Shown piece after piece: positions 1 through 8,089 of a DNA stretch of 64,000 nt (position 1 is the stretch's first letter; each line of letters begins with the position of its first letter). The DNA comes from an uncultured Cytophagales bacterium (GTDB lineage: Bacteria; Bacteroidota; Bacteroidia; Cytophagales; UBA9547), in assembly GCA_945957555.1 (NCBI GenBank), contig CAMFLX010000006.1, positions 1 to 64,000 of the forward strand, written 5' to 3'. A program made the position numbers and the translations under genes. Below the pieces are notes generated by a model, which did not search any database, was not told the origin of the DNA, and saw only the letters and a list, made by a program, of their open reading frames with translations.

Positions 1-56
1 ATAACCAATAACCAATAACCAATAACCAATAACCAATAACCAATAACCAATAACTA
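1..56. repeat. Heptanucleotide tandem repeat (ATAACCA)n
   Basis: Seven perfect copies of ATAACCA are followed by one variant copy (ATAACTA). The array ends one base before the stop codon of the mutY gene, which is read on the minus strand. It begins at the window edge, so its full length is unknown. It is non-coding here. Confidence 0.95.
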
Positions 57-57
57 C

Positions 58-1068
58 CTATTGAAGACTCCCCTTGTTTTCATCCAAAAACTGCTTCACT
101 ATGATGGGTTTGGGAAGGTTCTCGATCTCTTCAGCATTGTAAAACAAATAATCATCTGCCTTGTGCCCTTTGGGCGGGGTATGACTGATATAGAAACGGA
201 TCTGTAGTTTCTGGTGTGTGAGTTTATGTGTATACACTTTGGCCTCGGCAATACTTTGATCAGGTATTTCCGCTTCTTGCAGTTCCCAGAAATCATAGAG
301 GCCGTTCCATATATCTCCGTCACCTCTCTTTTTCATGTAAACAGCACCTTCATGTAGCCATACCAAGTAGTGAATGTTTCTTTCCTTTACCTTGAGTTTA
401 TTGAGTTTGATGGGTAAGCTACTTACTTGATTGTTGAGGAGTGCGAGGCAAGAGCCTTCCAGAGGACACTCCTTGCAGTTGGGTGCTACGGGCTTGCAGT
501 GCAAGGCACCAAACTCCATGATCGCCTGATTGTACAGACCGTTATCAGTCGTATGGGCAATGATCTCCTCTGCAAGTGCAGTAAAAATCTTCGGTCCCTT
601 GTTGGAGTTGATCGGTTCCTGTATGCCCCAGTATCTTGCGAGGACCCGATATACATTGCCATCCACCACAGGGCGTTTTTCATTGGCCACAAAGGAACTG
701 ATTGCCGCAGCAGTGTAGGCTCCGACACCTTTGAGTTTAAGCAAGTCCAGATAGAGGGTTGGGAATTTCCCCCCAAACTCGTCCCTCACCATGATCGCCG
801 TACTGTGCATGTTTCTGGCTCGCGAGTAGTAGCCCAAGCCTTGCCATGTTCTCAAGATCTCATCTATAGGTGCATTCGCAAAATCAGTAACCGTAGGGTA
901 GTTGGCCGCAAACTTTAAATAGTAGGGCATGCCTTGGTTTACACGAGTCTGTTGCAGGATAATCTCCGAAAGCCAGATCAAATAAGGGTCTTGAGTGCTG
1001 CGCCAAGGGAGATCTCGTTTGTGCAGTAGATACCAAGAAACGATTTCTCTCAAAAAATGGGCTTTCAT
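58..1068 (-). CDS. mutY: A/G-specific adenine DNA glycosylase MutY
   Basis: Base-excision repair enzyme that removes adenine mispaired with 8-oxoguanine. The 336-residue protein has the HhH-GPD core. The motif LPWR...ILQQTRV lies near the N-terminus. The helix-hairpin-helix GVGAYTAAAI is followed by the catalytic aspartate in VVDGNVYR (about D136). A 4Fe-4S loop with spacing C-X6-C-X2-C-X5-C is formed by about C191, C198, C201 and C207. The last 110 residues resemble the NUDIX-like domain that recognises 8-oxoG. The open frame extends 20 codons upstream to 1128, but MKAHFL at 1068 matches the family start and leaves room for the divergent rhomboid gene. Length is normal for the family. The stop lies directly against the heptanucleotide array. 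Confidence 0.96.
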   Translation of the reverse strand: MKAHFLREIVSWYLLHKRDLPWRSTQDPYLIWLSEIILQQTRVNQGMPYYLKFAANYPTVTDFANAPIDEILRTWQGLGYYSRARNMHSTAIMVRDEFGGKFPTLYLDLLKLKGVGAYTAAAISSFVANEKRPVVDGNVYRVLARYWGIQEPINSNKGPKIFTALAEEIIAHTTDNGLYNQAIMEFGALHCKPVAPNCKECPLEGSCLALLNNQVSSLPIKLNKLKVKERNIHYLVWLHEGAVYMKKRGDGDIWNGLYDFWELQEAEIPDQSIAEAKVYTHKLTHQKLQIRFYISHTPPKGHKADDYLFYNAEEIENLPKPIIVKQFLDENKGSLQ

Positions 1069-1086
1069 GCTTGCTGATCTGTTATT

Positions 1087-1914
1087 ATGACTATTTTTAC
1101 GAAAAATAATCAAATGCAAAATAGACAATTATCGCCGACATTGGCGAGCATATTGGTGATAAATTTAATCTGCTTGATCTTGTTCACTTTTGTGAATACC
1201 CCACAAGTCAATGAGCTTCAAGATAAAATGGCTTTACACCTGTTCAATTCAAGCCGTTTTTTCCCTACACAATACCTCACTTATATGTTTTTGCATGCCA
1301 ATATGGGGCACTTTCTTACTAATATGATGGGGCTATTGATCTTTGGAACTCTCTTAGAGCGCTTTTGGGGTGAAAAGCGGTTTTTGATTTTTTACCTGGT
1401 CACAGGTATAGGGGGGGGTATAGTATTCACATTGGCGCGCTATGTCGAGCACTATGAGCTTTTTCAGAGCATAGACTTATTCTTATTAAGCCCCACACCA
1501 GAATTATTTGATACATTGAGCACAAAGTATTATATCTTTGACAGCCATGTGGATCTTACCGATAAAGTAAAGGCGTTTTATGAACATAAAGAGCTTAAAT
1601 CTAGTTGTATACAAGATGCGATCAACATGAAAGAAAATGTGGCGGGCTATCCATGTGTTGGGGCATCGGGCGCTATTTTTGGATTATTGTTTGCTTTTGC
1701 ATACTTGTTTCCCAATACGGAGCTCAGTCTTATGTTTTTACCCATAACCTTACCCGCTAAGATTTTCGTATTACTCTATGGAGCTTACGAACTCTTCTTT
1801 GGGCTTTATAAAGCACCTGGGGACAAAGTAGCACATTGGGGCCATTTAGGCGGTGTGCTGTTTGCATACATCCTATTATATATTTGGCAAAAATCTAGAA
1901 AGTCGCTATTTTAG
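1087..1914 (+). CDS. Rhomboid family intramembrane serine protease (first of two)
   Basis: Predicted polytopic inner-membrane protease of 275 residues that cleaves transmembrane substrates. The catalytic serine is in GASGAIFG (S194) and the histidine in HLGG (about H253). Helices before the serine include NMMGLLIFGTLLE and IGGGIVFTLA. An insertion of roughly 70 mostly polar residues lies between the third hydrophobic segment and the GASG helix, longer than in minimal rhomboids. The start could also be the ATG at 1114 (MQNRQL), which would avoid part of the overlap with the mutY upstream region. A G8 run at 1411-1418 encodes part of a glycine-rich helix. The gene is followed by a second rhomboid after 13 bases. 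Substrate unknown. Confidence 0.9.
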   Translation: MTIFTKNNQMQNRQLSPTLASILVINLICLILFTFVNTPQVNELQDKMALHLFNSSRFFPTQYLTYMFLHANMGHFLTNMMGLLIFGTLLERFWGEKRFLIFYLVTGIGGGIVFTLARYVEHYELFQSIDLFLLSPTPELFDTLSTKYYIFDSHVDLTDKVKAFYEHKELKSSCIQDAINMKENVAGYPCVGASGAIFGLLFAFAYLFPNTELSLMFLPITLPAKIFVLLYGAYELFFGLYKAPGDKVAHWGHLGGVLFAYILLYIWQKSRKSLF

Positions 1915-1927
1915 TAATACTTTAGTT

Positions 1928-2788
1928 ATGTTAGACGATTTAAAATTCAAAATCAAAAAAGGCGATGCCCTAGTCAGGGTCATCATCATCAATCTTTTTA
2001 TTTTTCTTCCACTTTTACTGTTGAACATCATTCTGGTTTTAACCAACCACAAGTACATATTTAACTTTATCAAGTCATTTGTAGAGCTGCCTTCCTATTT
2101 GCCACAACTGGTCGTAAGGCCTTGGACATTGGTTACATACGGATTTACGCATATTAGCATTCTGCATTTTATTATGAATATGCTTGGTCTTTATTGGCTT
2201 GGAGGAATCATTCAAGAGTTTCTGGGAGAGAAAAAGTTTATGAACATATACCTGCTTGGAGCAATAGGTGGAGGGGTATTGTTTTTACTCGCCTATAATA
2301 TATTTCCATATTTCCATGATAAAATGATTCCTATGGTTGGGGCTTCAGGAGCAATTTTTGCGCTAGGTGTAGCGGCGGTTACGCTATTGCCCACCTATAC
2401 CGTTTATATTACATTTTTAGGGGAGGTCAGACTCATGTATATTATTGGTATTTATCTCCTGATCTCACTTGCAAGTACTATTGGTCCTAATGCTGGTGGA
2501 AACATTGCCCACCTTGGTGGAGGGTTGCTAGGGTTTACTTATATTAAGATGTTGAAGCAGGGCTATGATATGGGGGCGCCCATTCAGAAAACTTGGGCTT
2601 GGGCTTCGGGGCTCTTTGTGAAGAAGTCTAACTTGAGGATTACTTATAAAAATTTAGAACATGTAAGTGCTGAATATCCGGATCAAGAAGAAATAGACCG
2701 CATATTGGACAAGATGAACCAAAAAGGCGGCTACAATGCCCTATCTAAAGAAGAAAAAGAAAAATTATTTAAATACAGTCAAAAATGA
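1928..2788 (+). CDS. Rhomboid family intramembrane serine protease (second of two)
   Basis: A 286-residue rhomboid. The catalytic serine is in GASGAIFA (S140) and the histidine in NIAHLGGGL. The glycine-rich helix GAIGGGVLFLL and the family loop NMLGLYWLGG are present. The soluble C-terminal tail (EEIDRILDKMNQKGGYNALS...) is of the kind seen on many Bacteroidota rhomboids. The open frame reaches back to 1853 inside the upstream gene; I chose the ATG at 1928 because MLDDLKFK gives a normal N-terminus. The stop overlaps the start of the enoyl-CoA hydratase by four bases (ATGA), which suggests translational coupling. The protein differs clearly from the upstream rhomboid, so this is not a recent duplication. 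Confidence 0.92.
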   Translation: MLDDLKFKIKKGDALVRVIIINLFIFLPLLLLNIILVLTNHKYIFNFIKSFVELPSYLPQLVVRPWTLVTYGFTHISILHFIMNMLGLYWLGGIIQEFLGEKKFMNIYLLGAIGGGVLFLLAYNIFPYFHDKMIPMVGASGAIFALGVAAVTLLPTYTVYITFLGEVRLMYIIGIYLLISLASTIGPNAGGNIAHLGGGLLGFTYIKMLKQGYDMGAPIQKTWAWASGLFVKKSNLRITYKNLEHVSAEYPDQEEIDRILDKMNQKGGYNALSKEEKEKLFKYSQK

Positions 2789-3570
2789 GAAGCTACAAAA
2801 ATCTAGTGGTAAGTATTGATGGTAATGGAATCTTATTTGTGACCATCAGCCGACCGGAGAAGCTCAATGCATTGAATTTCGAAACACTAGAAGAACTAGA
2901 CGAAGTCGTCTCTCTCATCTATAACGAAAACATGGTGAAGGGGGCGATCATCACTGGTGCTGGAGAAAAAGCTTTTGTGGCTGGTGCCGATATTAATGAG
3001 TTTTTGACCCTCAACGAAATCAATGGACGCAAGGCTGCTGAAAGGGGCCAAGAAATCTTTGAGAAAATCGAAGATTGTTTCAAGCCTATCATAGCGGCTG
3101 TTAATGGTTTTGCCCTAGGTGGTGGTTGTGAGCTTGCGTTGGCTTGTCACTTACGCATTGCTACGCCCAATGCTGTGTTTGGACAACCAGAGGTAAACCT
3201 TGGCTTATTGCCTGGCTATGGGGGGACACAACGATTACCTAAACTTATAGGCAAGGGTAGGGCTATGGAGCTGTTATTGACAGCCGATTCCATCACAGCT
3301 GATATCGCGTTGGCCTATGGTTTGGTCAATAAAGTAGTGACTAAAGAGATCTTAATCAGTGAATGCAAAACGATACTGGAAAAAATCTTTACTAAAGCAC
3401 CACTGGCAATAAGTATGGTCATAGAAAGTGTAAATATTTACTACGATGCTCAGCGTAATGGCTACCAAGCAGAGGCGAATTTTTTTGGACACTGTTGTGA
3501 TACCGAAGACTTTAAGGAAGGTGTAAAAGCATTCTTTGAAAAGCGTAAAGCAGATTTTAAAGGGAAGTGA
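2785..3570 (+). CDS. Enoyl-CoA hydratase/isomerase (crotonase family)
   Basis: Cytosolic crotonase-fold enzyme of 261 residues, of the type that hydrates trans-2-enoyl-CoA in beta-oxidation. The oxyanion-hole motifs AFVAGADI and NGFALGGGCELA are present. Both acid/base glutamates of true hydratases are retained (E116 in GGCELA and E136 in GQPEVNLG), followed by LLPGYGGTQRLP. The position that is usually Asp in the ACDxRIA motif is His here (ACHLRIA). The gene overlaps the upstream rhomboid by four bases, so the two are probably co-translated although no functional link is known. Substrate chain length cannot be read from the sequence. Confidence 0.93.
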   Translation: MRSYKNLVVSIDGNGILFVTISRPEKLNALNFETLEELDEVVSLIYNENMVKGAIITGAGEKAFVAGADINEFLTLNEINGRKAAERGQEIFEKIEDCFKPIIAAVNGFALGGGCELALACHLRIATPNAVFGQPEVNLGLLPGYGGTQRLPKLIGKGRAMELLLTADSITADIALAYGLVNKVVTKEILISECKTILEKIFTKAPLAISMVIESVNIYYDAQRNGYQAEANFFGHCCDTEDFKEGVKAFFEKRKADFKGK

Positions 3571-3888
3571 TCTTGATGCTTACTCCTAAACAGCTTATTG
3601 AAATATAAAACTAAAATGTACCAAGTGCACACGAACTCAACTGATTTTCCACCAATTGGATATTTTCTTGCATTTAAAAGATACAATTGGCAGACATTAA
3701 ATCAGATTGTGTTTTAATAACTGAATACTAACTTCTGTTTTATAATCCATATTGCTTTTGTTTTTTTGAAAGTTTTGTTGTGGTGTATAGTACTTCATTG
3801 TTTTATTTGGGGATTTTTTCCAATATTGGGAAGTTTGTATATTGCTAACGCATTTGTTTTTAGCGTTTTATACTTTGGTCGATAAATT
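3571..3888. other. Intergenic region, AT-rich
   Basis: These 318 bases separate the enoyl-CoA hydratase from the NHL/type B secreted protein. An imperfect inverted repeat lies near 3652-3690 (arms CCAATTG and CAATTGG) and may act as a weak terminator. Near 3870 TATACTTTG resembles the -7 promoter element, but the spacing is off by one. No convincing gene was found. Confidence 0.5.
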
Positions 3889-6483
3889 GTGTTTTTAAAG
3901 ACTTTATGTTCCGTTATGACTTATCTATTCAATAAACGGCTCCTAGATACTCGTTTGATTCGGGTATTGCTACATGTGGTTCTTCGCCTCATTGCCCTAT
4001 TTTCAATAGGTCTTTCTGCACAAGTTGTGAGTACTGTGGCAGGTGTTCAAGGACAAGTAGGTGCTTTAAATACCTCTGCACGTATGGCTACCTTTAACAA
4101 TCCTCATGGTGTAGAGATCGATCGTCAAGGAAATATTTATGTGGCTGATAGGTACAATCATCTCATCAGAAAAATTGATACTGATGGCAATGTAAGCACA
4201 CTAGCAGGTTCTGGAGTGGCAGGTAGCACGGATGGCCAAGGTACGGCTGCTAGCTTTAGAGAACCTTGGGGCCTTACTGTCGATTCCCTTGGTACGGTAT
4301 ATGTCGCTGATACTAAAAATAACAAGATTAGAAAAATCACTTCTTCTGGTTTGGTGAGTACACTTGCTGGGACTGGAACCTTTGGACTTACCGATGCAAC
4401 TAATCCCCTAGCAGCATCTTTTGGAAACCCAACGGGTATCGCCATTGACAAGAAAGGGAATATATATATAGGTGACCACCTTACTCATCTCATTAGAAAA
4501 ATAAGCCCGACAGGTGCGGTAACGACCTTGGCTGGCAATAAGAATTATCCCAATAATGCGGGTTTTGCTGATGGGATTGGTCAAGCTGCACAGTTTCAAA
4601 GACCTTATGGCATTGAAGTCGATCATCAAGGTAATGTATATGTAGCTGATGAGTGGAATCATGCCATCAGAAAAGTCACAGCACTGGGTGTTGTAACTAC
4701 TCTGGCGGGTAATGGCACTATAGGCAATACAAATGCAACAGGAGCCTCAGCTCGTTTTAACTACCCCTGGGATGTAGCAATAGACAGTATGGGTGTGGTG
4801 TACGTGGCTGATGGGTATAACTACATGATTAGAAAGATCGATATAACTGGTGTGGTATCTACCTTTGCAGGTACGGGGGCATCGGGAGCTAGTGATGGTC
4901 TCGCTTTAATGGCCTCTTTCAGTGGTGCTACTTCAGTTTCAATCAATAAGTCGAATACGTCTTTGACGGTTGGTGATGCCTATAACCAGCTCATAAGGCA
5001 GATTACTTTGCCAAAGCCGATAAAGAAACCCATCATAAGTTTTGACCCACCCAATGTGAGTAAGGATTCCATAGCAGTATGTGCAAAAGACAAAGCTGTT
5101 ATAAATATAAGTGCAGATTATGATTCTTATGATTTCTATCTTGATGGTACAAAAGTCATGAGCACCTTTGATAAAAGCTATCCTTTTGAAAACCTTCCGA
5201 CAGGTACACATAAGGTGAAAGTTGTGGGCATTAAAGAGGGATATAGTGAAGCTCCATCCAACATGCTTACCATATATAGTAAACCCAGTACCACCTTTAG
5301 CTTAAAAGCTAGTAAAACCGAAGGTTTGTGCATGGGGGACAGTGTGGAGATCGGTACTTCTGATAGTTCGATCGTTACATGGAATACAGGTGTTGTCGGA
5401 AATAAGATTACAGTTAAAAACTCGTGGATTTATTATGCCACAGCAGCGGATCCAAAATATTGTTTTGCATCTACAGACTCTGTAAAACTGGTCTTTAATC
5501 CGCTACCAATAATTACTGTAATTCAAGATGGGCCAAGCCCACTTTATAAGGGAGACACATTAGTCTTGACGGCTTCTGGTGCCATGACTTATCTCTGGTC
5601 CAGCGGTGTGGTAGACAAGAAGGATACCATTACGAAATCGGGCGTATATGCCGTAAAAGGTACCAGTAAGGACGGTTGTAGTGCCATTTCTGATAGCATA
5701 AAAGTAGTATTCTTAGATAGACCAACGCTCCTGAAAGTAATTTATCCTTCAGGTCTTCGTTTTTGCGCTGGCGATTCACTAATGTTGCGAGCCAACACAG
5801 GTAAGAACATTGCTTGGATACACGAAGGCTTGCCTATAAACCGAAGCGATTCGGTATTATATGTCAAATCTCCAGGTCGTTATACCTTCATATATCAAAA
5901 AGATCTGCAAATTACTGAGTATGCTGATACGGTTTTGGTGGAACAAATACAAAGTCCTTTGGTAGCATTTTCCGCAGATCAAACAGAACTCAATAAAAAC
6001 AACAAGACTGTAAGTTTTAGCTCAGAAACTGACATTTCCTATCGATATCATTGGGACTTTGGCGAGACTTGTATGTTATCTGATACCTCTGCCGAAATCA
6101 ATCCCCAATATATCTATGATAGTCCTGGTGTGTACAGTGTCACTCTTGAGGTTAAGACACAGGAAGGTTGTAAGGCCAGCCTCAAGAAGGCCGATTATAT
6201 CGCATTTGAAGGGGATGTATTTGTGCCTACGGGTTTTACCCCTAATGGAGACGGTATCAACGATGAAGTGCGCATAAGGGGCGTTTTGCCTGAAGGAAGG
6301 ATAAAGTTTTCTATCTATAATGAATGGGGCGAGCAGGTATTTAGCTGTACCTCGGTGGACCGTGCTTGGGACGGAAGCTACAAAGGTCAACTGGCCAATG
6401 CTGGTAATTACAGTTATATTTTGGACACCGATATTCAAGGTGTTCAGCAAACTCATAAAGGTATAATCACTTTAATCAAATAA
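3889..6483 (+). CDS. Secreted NHL-propeller / Ig-like protein with type B T9SS sorting domain
   Basis: Predicted cell-surface protein of 864 residues. After a hydrophobic N-terminus (possible start also at MTYLFN, 3916) come six NHL repeats (about residues 65-380), each of the form NPxGVxID..GNIYVADxxNxxIRKI, which should close a six-bladed propeller. Four Ig-like segments follow (about 390-690), with cysteine pairs and the gliding-type phrase YLWSSG. A PKD domain (YHWDFGE, about 700-770) precedes the C-terminal gliding-associated sorting domain (VPTGFTPNGDGINDE to the end, about 778-864). This domain marks type B cargo, typically anchored with help from a SprF/PorP partner. Just such a protein is encoded three bases downstream, which supports a cargo/partner pair. 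Ligand unknown. Confidence 0.88.
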   Translation: MFLKTLCSVMTYLFNKRLLDTRLIRVLLHVVLRLIALFSIGLSAQVVSTVAGVQGQVGALNTSARMATFNNPHGVEIDRQGNIYVADRYNHLIRKIDTDGNVSTLAGSGVAGSTDGQGTAASFREPWGLTVDSLGTVYVADTKNNKIRKITSSGLVSTLAGTGTFGLTDATNPLAASFGNPTGIAIDKKGNIYIGDHLTHLIRKISPTGAVTTLAGNKNYPNNAGFADGIGQAAQFQRPYGIEVDHQGNVYVADEWNHAIRKVTALGVVTTLAGNGTIGNTNATGASARFNYPWDVAIDSMGVVYVADGYNYMIRKIDITGVVSTFAGTGASGASDGLALMASFSGATSVSINKSNTSLTVGDAYNQLIRQITLPKPIKKPIISFDPPNVSKDSIAVCAKDKAVINISADYDSYDFYLDGTKVMSTFDKSYPFENLPTGTHKVKVVGIKEGYSEAPSNMLTIYSKPSTTFSLKASKTEGLCMGDSVEIGTSDSSIVTWNTGVVGNKITVKNSWIYYATAADPKYCFASTDSVKLVFNPLPIITVIQDGPSPLYKGDTLVLTASGAMTYLWSSGVVDKKDTITKSGVYAVKGTSKDGCSAISDSIKVVFLDRPTLLKVIYPSGLRFCAGDSLMLRANTGKNIAWIHEGLPINRSDSVLYVKSPGRYTFIYQKDLQITEYADTVLVEQIQSPLVAFSADQTELNKNNKTVSFSSETDISYRYHWDFGETCMLSDTSAEINPQYIYDSPGVYSVTLEVKTQEGCKASLKKADYIAFEGDVFVPTGFTPNGDGINDEVRIRGVLPEGRIKFSIYNEWGEQVFSCTSVDRAWDGSYKGQLANAGNYSYILDTDIQGVQQTHKGIITLIK

Positions 6484-6486
6484 GTT

Positions 6487-8019
6487 ATGAATTTCCTATT
6501 CACTCATAGATTAAGGATATTGGTTGTAATGATGACCACCATTTGTATACAATATATTTCTGCCCAAGAGGGACATTTGACCCAGTTTTTCAACGCAGTT
6601 CAATATCTAAATCCTGCGGAGGCAGGAGCCGCTAAACAAGCAAGGGTAGTACTGAACTATCGTCGTCAATGGCCTTCCATAGCCACAGGATATAGCACCA
6701 AGGTGCTTGGTGCCGATCTTAACATCAAAAAGTTTGGTTATGGCTTGCTCTTGACCACCAACGATGCAGGAGGAGGAAGTTTGACGAAGTCGAGGTTTAT
6801 GTTAAACATGGCTCGTCAGTTGAATCTAGACTCAAATAACGTACTAGGCTTTGGTTTGCAAGCAGGCTTTTTGCAGAGTAGGTTCAATGCCTCATCACTT
6901 AAGTTTGATAACCAGTATAGTGCAGGAGGTTTTGATAAGAACCAAGCCAATGGCGAAAGCTTTTCCAATACAAATCGTGTACATTTTGATGGAGGCTTTG
7001 GCCTGTATTGGCAGAATACCAAATATACGTGGAAGCCCAAGGTGTCGTTCGCAGTCGGCCATCTGTTCAGGGCGAAAGATTCGTTTTATGGAAACGCTGA
7101 ATCAAATGCTAGGAGACAGTACAACACCTATATGGAAGTATCAAAACAGTTGAATGACAAGGTGGAACTGATCCCGTATCTTTTTTATGCCCGCCAAGGC
7201 AAAGCGAGTAATTTACTATATGGTTCTAGGCTAGGTTATAGCCTCAAGCCTGAGCAAACAGTATATGTTGGCGCTGCCATGCGTAATAAAGATGCCGTTT
7301 TGGCTTATGTAGGATTTATGTTAAATCAATACCTCATTGGCTTCAGTTACGATGCCAATATTTCTGGGCTCAGGACAGGCACAAAAGGCTTTGGTGCTTG
7401 GGAGATCAGCCTCAGTATGCGGATAAAGAAAAAAACAAAGGATATTTTAGAAAAGGAACAAACAAAAGAAAGCTTGACGCCAGTAGGGTTAGCCAAAGAT
7501 ACAGCTAAAGTCTATGACGTCTTACCTAAGCAAGCCGCAAAGGAGCAAGTTCTGGTACTGGATACTGTGAGTAAAAAAACAAATACAAGTAATGATGTGC
7601 ACGTGGATACTAAAATTAATAAAGATACTCCGCAGTCTAATGTAAAACCCATCGATTACAGTACGATTGATCCCAATAGAATCAAGCAAAGGTATTTTAT
7701 TTATTTTGACATAGACAAGTCTGTGATTAAACACAGCCATAAAGTAGAGCTCGATCAGTTGGTAGAACAACTCAAGCATCATGCAAACTATAGGATTTTG
7801 CTGCACGGGCATACAGATTCAGATGGAGATGGTTTGTACAATATCTATTTGGGGGATGCCCGTGCTCACGAAGTGATGAAATACTTGGTGGAGAAAGGCG
7901 TGTCTATGTCGGTGATAGAAACTTTTACCTATGGTAAGTCTAGCCCTGCAGTGGATAATATAAATGAAGATGCGAAGTCTAAAAATAGGAGGGTGGAGCT
8001 GTTGCTTGTGCAACATTGA
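6487..8019 (+). CDS. PorP/SprF family outer-membrane protein fused to an OmpA peptidoglycan-binding domain
   Basis: A 510-residue envelope protein. After a signal peptide ending near ISAQ, residues 27-310 match the PorP/SprF family (HLTQFFNAVQYLNPAEAGA, NYRRQWP, GLQAGFLQSRF, LGYSLKPEQTVYVG, LIGFSYDANISGL). These are membrane proteins associated with secretion of type B T9SS cargo. A lysine- and threonine-rich linker (about 310-395) leads to an OmpA-like domain (about 398-510: YFIYFDIDKSVI, LLHGHTDSDGDG, NRRVELLL), expected to bind peptidoglycan. Most family members are about 300 residues and lack this domain. The start lies three bases after the upstream type B cargo gene, so the two form an operon. 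Confidence 0.88.
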   Translation: MNFLFTHRLRILVVMMTTICIQYISAQEGHLTQFFNAVQYLNPAEAGAAKQARVVLNYRRQWPSIATGYSTKVLGADLNIKKFGYGLLLTTNDAGGGSLTKSRFMLNMARQLNLDSNNVLGFGLQAGFLQSRFNASSLKFDNQYSAGGFDKNQANGESFSNTNRVHFDGGFGLYWQNTKYTWKPKVSFAVGHLFRAKDSFYGNAESNARRQYNTYMEVSKQLNDKVELIPYLFYARQGKASNLLYGSRLGYSLKPEQTVYVGAAMRNKDAVLAYVGFMLNQYLIGFSYDANISGLRTGTKGFGAWEISLSMRIKKKTKDILEKEQTKESLTPVGLAKDTAKVYDVLPKQAAKEQVLVLDTVSKKTNTSNDVHVDTKINKDTPQSNVKPIDYSTIDPNRIKQRYFIYFDIDKSVIKHSHKVELDQLVEQLKHHANYRILLHGHTDSDGDGLYNIYLGDARAHEVMKYLVEKGVSMSVIETFTYGKSSPAVDNINEDAKSKNRRVELLLVQH

Positions 8020-8040
8020 AATCTATTTCGATATTCAAAA

Positions 8041-8064
8041 AAGGCCGAGTGCAAGCTCGGCCTT
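8041..8064. terminator. Bidirectional hairpin terminator
   Basis: A 9-bp stem AAGGCCGAG/CTCGGCCTT with a 6-base loop, A-rich on the left and T-containing on the right. It lies between the convergent PorP-OmpA and GH9 genes and can serve both. Confidence 0.8.
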
Positions 8065-8089
8065 TCTGAAAAACAATTCTTTTGCCTTA

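Noticed and set aside
427-918. 163-codon frame on the plus strand opposite mutY
   Set aside because: It is the complement of a well-conserved enzyme and its translation lacks protein-family character.
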